64,000 nt of DNA, from positions 19,470,001 to 19,534,000 of the forward strand of contig OX485804.1 in assembly GCA_950295325.1 (NCBI GenBank), given 5' to 3'. This document shows positions 58,150-64,000 of the stretch, piece after piece. A program made the position numbers and the translations under genes. Under the pieces are notes generated by a model. That model did not search any database, was not told the DNA's origin, and saw only the letters and a list, made by a program, of their open reading frames with translations. This stretch comes from Polytrichum commune. Lineage: Eukaryota > Streptophyta > Polytrichopsida > Polytrichales > Polytrichaceae. Each line of letters starts with the position of its first letter. Position 1 is the stretch's first letter.

Positions 58150-61100
58150 TTCCAGTAAGAGGTTGATCAAGAATACATTGCATCGTGGAGGACCAAGGTT
58201 ACCTCTTTTGGCAAAGAATTGCCAAATTATATTAGCCATGTAATGCCAAACTTGTTGAGCCAACTTTAACTGAAGAAAATGTGCTCCACTGATTCCACCA
58301 AAATGAGCCACAATTGGGGCAATTTTTATCTATCTTTGCCAAATGCCGTCCACACCATTCGTTCACAACCCACCGCCTCGTGAATAACAAACATGAGGAA
58401 GGCCATTTCCTTTTGAGGGTTGTGCTTGTGCCAAATGGTATTCCAACTCAGAGAGGTAGAGGGAGGAATGTCATTGTTCGAGTCACGGTTCCAGTTGCCA
58501 TGAATGGACTTCTTGAGAGTATGTTGAGTAGTAATCCATTTCCGACCAAGCTTGATTCAGTATGCAAGGAAAGGAGCAACCACATGAAATAATTGAGCTA
58601 ACAAGGCGGTGCAATCAACAACGTTTAGTCGTAATTCAAGGCCACTTCATTGTTGTTGCTTGAGGCTCGAAAGTTGGGACTTTGCTAGCATGGGCAGGAG
58701 TTGGGACCCCATGTGAATCGGCCCTTATATTCAGTACTACTATATGGAGGATGACTATATATCTTATAGCATCTCATCGGTGCATTGTTATTTTTTAAGA
58801 TTATCAACAATTGTCCCATTTTCATAACAAGTTATGTGAGACCACAATAACATAAGAAGTTGACGTGGAACATCCTCGGATCTTGCGTGGCAAAATCTCA
58901 CAAAAGAATGCAACAAGCCATCCGTAAAACACTTGTAAATTTGTTTCCTTTGCTATTATGTGTCCATTACCGAGCCAAATGTACAAATATTGGGATGGAG
59001 GTCATTATGTCGGGGCCGAACACTCTTAAAAAATGTGGTCATGTCACCTGGCATAGTGCACTCCTTAGTTTTCATTTTAAAAGAAAAATGTATAATTTCT
59101 TTACACAAGGGATTTCCCTTCGAATCGTGCATGTCAAGATTTTCGGACACTACCCTTGGGTTGTCACACCTCAGGCAATGCCCTTGAATCTTGGAATGCA
59201 CTCCTCTTAGGGCATTTCCCTACACCAAGAGACTCACTTCATTCAAAAGTGAACCATCACTTTCCATTGAGGATTTTGAGTAACAAGCTTCTACTAGAAT
59301 CTTATTGATGCCAAAACAAATATTTAATGGCATTTTTAAAGATATCATATCACCGTTATGACATACTAGAAAGTGACACAAAGCTTAGTTGAATCTTGCG
59401 TGGCAAATTGTGATGAAAATGAAGTTCCGAGCCACATGGAAACTTCTTACTATAGGTGATGAGCATGTTTTACACAAACTAAATAAAAGTTTGAGCAAAG
59501 TGCCATGTGTCACTTTCATATATACTTAGGACATGCATAACATCACATGTGTCACTTCATAATTAACATTTTGACACCAAAGTGTTGAAGTTGTTCATCA
59601 CCCTACAATGTTGGAATTTGGTGACCTCAAATTGTTAGACAAGCCAATGGGAGTGCGGTTTGTTGTGTGGTTCAAGTTTACAAGTTTGTTTACATGAACT
59701 CTGGAAAAAGGTGTCCTTGTTATCTCACCTCTTAATGTTAATTTGTAAACAATGCGATTTGAAGAAAGTTTTAAGGTTGCATTTGACACGAATTGTCAAT
59801 CACATCCTTTTTGTTTTGCGTGTTTAGTCAGCCTTGTTAAGTTCATATTGAAGTTGATAATGTTTTGAGATTGCTCAATTTTGGATTTTCTTTGGTTGTG
59901 AACCTTAACCTTGATTGTTCCAAAGTGCATTCCAATGAAATTGGAGATTTGGTACCACCTTTGATGAGCCCACTAACATCAACAATTGTTTTAATCATCC
60001 ACTTGCATGTAGGATTCAATTTCACGATGAATGTATAAGAATAAAATATCACCATATCAACAAAATCCAAAAATATCCAACAATTGCAGAGTTGAAGTTA
60101 CCAGGAAGGGCGACTAGAGAATTTTCTTATCAATTTAAACAATGGGGATGGTTTGTGAATGGGTTTGGACCTTGTATTATAAGATATACACAATCCCAAA
60201 TTTGAAAAACATATATGTGACATTTTCAATTTCCAAATTTGGAGTTCATATGCCTCTTCTAGAGGCAGTCGGATGATTGGATGATGGGCGTCTCTCTTAT
60301 TGAACTCGAATGCCCAAGTTGCTAAAGATAATCGATTCTTACAATGGGTAACTCATGCGGACAATAAAAGTTGCCTCCTTGCTCAAGTCTTGGTGATTTT
60401 TTTAAGAGGATCAAATACACTTTGAAGCAATGTTCTCCTTCATAATAAATCAAAATTCAATGGGACTTGCGCCTATTTCTTCTTGAAGTTCATAAAAGTC
60501 ACCATGCCAAGTGGGAGACTTGTATGATGATGTCAGGTGGCGATTTGAGACACTCTCCTAGCAAGAGATGATCCCTTAGATCACCGAGGGCGATAAAGGG
60601 CTAACACAAGCCCACCAACTATCTCTCCAATACTTACTCCAAAGTGGCATTGAAGGAGTTTGTGGAGTACTCCGAAGGGGCATTGAAGAGGCCCCATGAT
60701 TATAATGGGGGAGGCATCACTGCTATAATACCAATCGTTATTCTATGCATGATGACATAATCCCAAAATGTGCACAAGATAGTATTCAAAAAGTGCACTA
60801 TCAATAAAACAACCATGTACATTTTATTATAGAGCATGAAGTGCTCATGAAGAGAGAACTTTCTACCATATGCATGACTGTGATAGAGGAACCACTATAT
60901 TGTTACAACAAATAGAGTCCCATGTTCATTCAGGTCCCTTTAAATATTACATTGGACAAGTGCAAAGGGAGATGCTCTTGGTTTGAGAGACCAATCTTTA
61001 GGCTCGGGTACGAAACAAATGTATATCAACCCTTAAGCATCCAAGAGGCCCATACTTGGCCTCTCCATGCATAGGCTCAAGCACATTTTGCAACAAGGCA

Positions 61101-64000
61101 AACCTATCACTCACTATGAGAATACGAATAGGTTGTTACATTCCCCATATTAAAGACCAACCCTAAAAACATTGGGCATACTCTAGCGCATGGACCATGG
61201 CTAAGGCTTTTATAATAGTTTGGTGAAGGCAACAAAGGATGTTATTGGAGCCTCGATCAATGTGCAATTTTTTCATGCATAGAGGCATTACTTTACGATC
61301 ACCATGCGCTCTAGTGTAAGTTTTCTAAAGAAAAAGCTTCATAATCCCCTAATTACCCTTATGAAGCTTGTTGTGCAAATGTATATGCAAAAAAACACTT
61401 TACATTGGAGACATTCCCCTATGTGGAAGCAATTGATGATTGGAAGGCCGTTGATACATATATTGGCTACATATATGAGAAGCCAACGCTAGTTGCAAAG
61501 ATCGTTTTCAATGTTGCTCGTGTGTTTTATAAGTCAATAGTGTGCTTCAAGTGTTGTTTGTTGGCCTAAAATGCATGATAGTGTTGCTTGGCTTCATATT
61601 ATATGGTTGTTGGGACATGTTAACATCATTAGGGTTTACGCTCTAGAACAACCAACTTGTTGCTTACCAATTGAGGCTAATGAGAGGTTGGCTACTAGAC
61701 TCAAACGCCATGTATTGTAAATCTCACTCGCACTTTGCAATTGACTAGTTTTGTGACTATTGGAACTAGTTGGGGTTAGTTCACATTTTGTAATGTTGTT
61801 TTGTGTAAGATTTTGAAAGAAATTATAAATTGGTTTAAATGAAATTGAGACTTTTAGCTTCTTTTGTATTGACTTTATGGGGTATTGTGGCCTTACTTGT
61901 TTGAATGTGCGCATGTCCATTGTATGCTACACTAGGCAAAGCCTTTGGGTTGGGGTTCAAGTCCCCCACGCAACTCTTGATGTTCATAAATTTGCCTTGC
62001 TTAAGGAAGGGCTAGTTTTCAGTTTTTCAGTTTTGAAATATGTATATAGAAGAAAACTTTGCCACAACCTCATTAAAACACTCTGCCAAAAATTCCACTC
62101 TCTTAACCCATAAACATTTTGTATTGCCAGAAGAGGCCCTATCCACATGCGACATCACCAAAGTGTAAGGACATTTTTTGAGAGGCTTTAGGCACAATTC
62201 CACATAAGTTTAACCCCCTTTGCCACCTATTGCACGAAAATTCCTTGGTGGCATACCCTCCACTGCTGGGGCACACCTTCATTTTTTATTTTTTATTTTG
62301 AAATTCACTTGGTCTCCATTGAACAGGGAGAACCGGCTGCTACAGTTGTAGATGAACCGGTGGTGGGGTTGATCGCACCGGCATCTCCAGCTGCAACAGT
62401 GTGAAAAGTGATGGGCCCACATCTATTTCTCAACATAATCTCCAACAGTTTCACGACTAGAACCGGGTGGAAATTTTGGTGCGATGGGGCATGAGCTTTG
62501 CGAAACAATCAATTGAAGCTCAAGACTTCAGAAAAAAAAACTACCGATCATTCTAGAGGACTCTTTATTTATTATATAAAAAAGAACCAGTTCCATAAAG
62601 AAAAATGGGGAAAAAAAGATGTCAACATGTAAGAACAAGTGGAGAAACAACTTGGAAACAACTACAATATCGACCGATGATTAAGTTATGCCCCGAAATC
62701 TACCCCGACACTGCCGGTCCCCACTGAGGTGAGAACCCTTTATTTCTGTCATAAAATTCATTTCAAATTCTCGAATACTGCACTCAACTGCGGTCGCCAC
62801 TTAAGTTACCTCGGGTACACAGCCCATCGTTTTGTGTTTGGTAAGGTTACTTGCACCTATTCATTACCCTCTTAAGTAGGCTCAGCCATTGAATGCTTGG
62901 TAACATATGTTTGAATCGGGGCATCCATCTTTGCTACTTGCATCATTCGGTTGGCTTGCAGCCTTGCCAGCCAGGCTCCCTCGCCCGCACACGTGTCGCG
63001 CACGCATTGGCCGGCAAGGGAAAGAGAGAAAGAAAAAAGAGAAAAAAGAGAAGAGAAAACAAAAAAGGCACGGCACATACCTTATGCGACCAATAGCCTT
63101 TGTTATGTGGGGGTTGTGACAAGTTGGGCATCTTAACTAGCCAACGGATGTTGAACCAATCGGTATGCAAGTGAATGCACGGTTTCAATGATCGACGACA
63201 TCAATTCATGGTATCGAAGAACCCATCCGTGAACTTAAACATTGGGACACCATTCAAATACTCGTATGTGGTGGACATCTCGAGACAATAAGAGGATTTA
63301 TGTGCATTCGAATTATTCTTTCTAAACTGCATTCGATAATAGGGTGGTTTTATCTACATATGGAGATTGTTGCATGGTAATAGGTTTGAATGGCATGGAA
63401 AGCAAGTGGTATCAACCTACACTAAACAAAGTGTGTAGAGTAGTTACAGACCACATAACGTTGTTGAGCCAATATCATCTTGACCCTTTTTTCTAAATCC
63501 GTTGTTCAATCGCCATTCCTGACCCTGTCATGACGAAGAAGAAGAAGAAAAAGAAGAAAAAGAAGAAGAATTTCCGTCTCCAAAGGAGAGGTGGGAGTGA
63601 ATGTGGCCACGCCTTGTCCTATCATGAATGTAGCATGATGTGCTCCCAAGCATTGGACGAGTCCTTGAAGATAAAAGTCTATCTTTTGAAAGGATAATAA
63701 CTTGTGGTCTCATAATTAACTTAAGATATTCGAGTATGCAACTTGATGGTTTCTCCATGCACTTTTACTCCTCGTTTAAGGATTGGAAGGACACTTTCTT
63801 TACAAATGGCTTGTGAGCATCAACAAAGCATTCTTGCATCATGATTATCAAAATTCAAAGTCAACAAAGGGATTGCTAAATATAGTTGTTTACAACATGA
63901 CTTACAATGACAAAATTCAACTACAAAAGGGAAGGTCAAATTTGGCTCCTCGTGTGCCTTTGACAATCTATACAAATAAAAGTCATCAACATAATTTCTA
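58150..64000. other. Gene-free, AT-rich region with traces of retroelements
   Basis: No gene recognised on either strand. A decayed primer-site-like sequence (GCTATAATACCAATC, 60723-60737) may mark a minus-strand LTR element. An isolated box-B-like word (GGTTCAAGTCC, ~61951) is present. A GAA-rich run lies at 63534-63570. Open frames at 62.9-63.2 kb overlap in several frames over a purine-rich/pyrimidine-rich tract and are not credible genes. Confidence 0.5.

Noticed and set aside
61930-61980. tRNA-like or SINE-like box B (GGTTCAAGTCC)
   Set aside because: No convincing box A at the right distance and no tRNA fold could be drawn, so a chance match is likely.
62872-63188. Seven overlapping small frames on both strands
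   Set aside because: They come from a purine-rich AGAGAAAGAAAAAAGAGAAAA tract and its complement, with no conserved motif.
1-64000. CRISPR arrays, bacterial operons, rRNA or tRNA genes
   Set aside because: None seen. The only 5S-like sequences are inside the two LTRs, and the direct repeats lack regular unique spacers.

Overview
This is a plant nuclear window. Evidence: spliced genes with GT-AG introns, an organelle-type MutS protein (MSH1) found only in plants and a few relatives, a plant two-pore K+ channel, and plant-type LTR retrotransposons primed from tRNA-Met. Two further clues narrow the lineage. A minus-strand gene resembles the coiled coil of the centriole protein SAS-4/CPAP, which is expected only in plants with flagellated sperm. 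Two intronic repeats carry 5S-rRNA-derived sequence of the Cassandra type, which is known from vascular plants. Together these suggest a fern or another seed-free vascular plant (or a cycad or Ginkgo). The species cannot be fixed from the sequence alone.

Layout. 586-4033 (+): 3' part of an SR45a/Tra2-like splicing factor; its first visible intron is filled by a ~165-bp tandem array. 6178-9729 (+): a complete three-exon vacuolar-type TPK channel gene with a tiny upstream ORF. 12170-16885 (-): a five-exon MSH1 gene with the MutS core but no recognisable GIY-YIG domain. 18.0-20.6 kb: a MITE and short tandem repeats. 20.6-34.5 kb: a transposon nest. A ~8-kb LINE on the minus strand is interrupted by a 3'-truncated Ty3-type element and by a solo LTR of the same family, and the solo LTR is itself split by a 1,238-bp DNA element. 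35.0-35.5 kb: a protein-kinase pseudogene. 35878-39433 (-): the SAS-4/CPAP-like gene. 41335-46554 (-): a nine-exon gene homologous to Arabidopsis At4g15545. 47.3-64 kb: gene-poor sequence with a pogo-like element, MITEs, a dispersed repeat family and a degenerate Ty1/copia element.

The five genes belong to unrelated housekeeping processes (splicing, vacuolar K+ transport, organelle genome maintenance, centriole assembly, an unknown coiled-coil function), and nothing suggests they act as a cluster. I did not find a new multi-gene system. The items most worth a second look are the altered MSH1, the short centriole-type gene, the hairpin-rich LTR family and the precisely delimited nested elements. 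Exon boundaries were worked out by hand from reading-frame continuity and splice sites; none has transcript support here.
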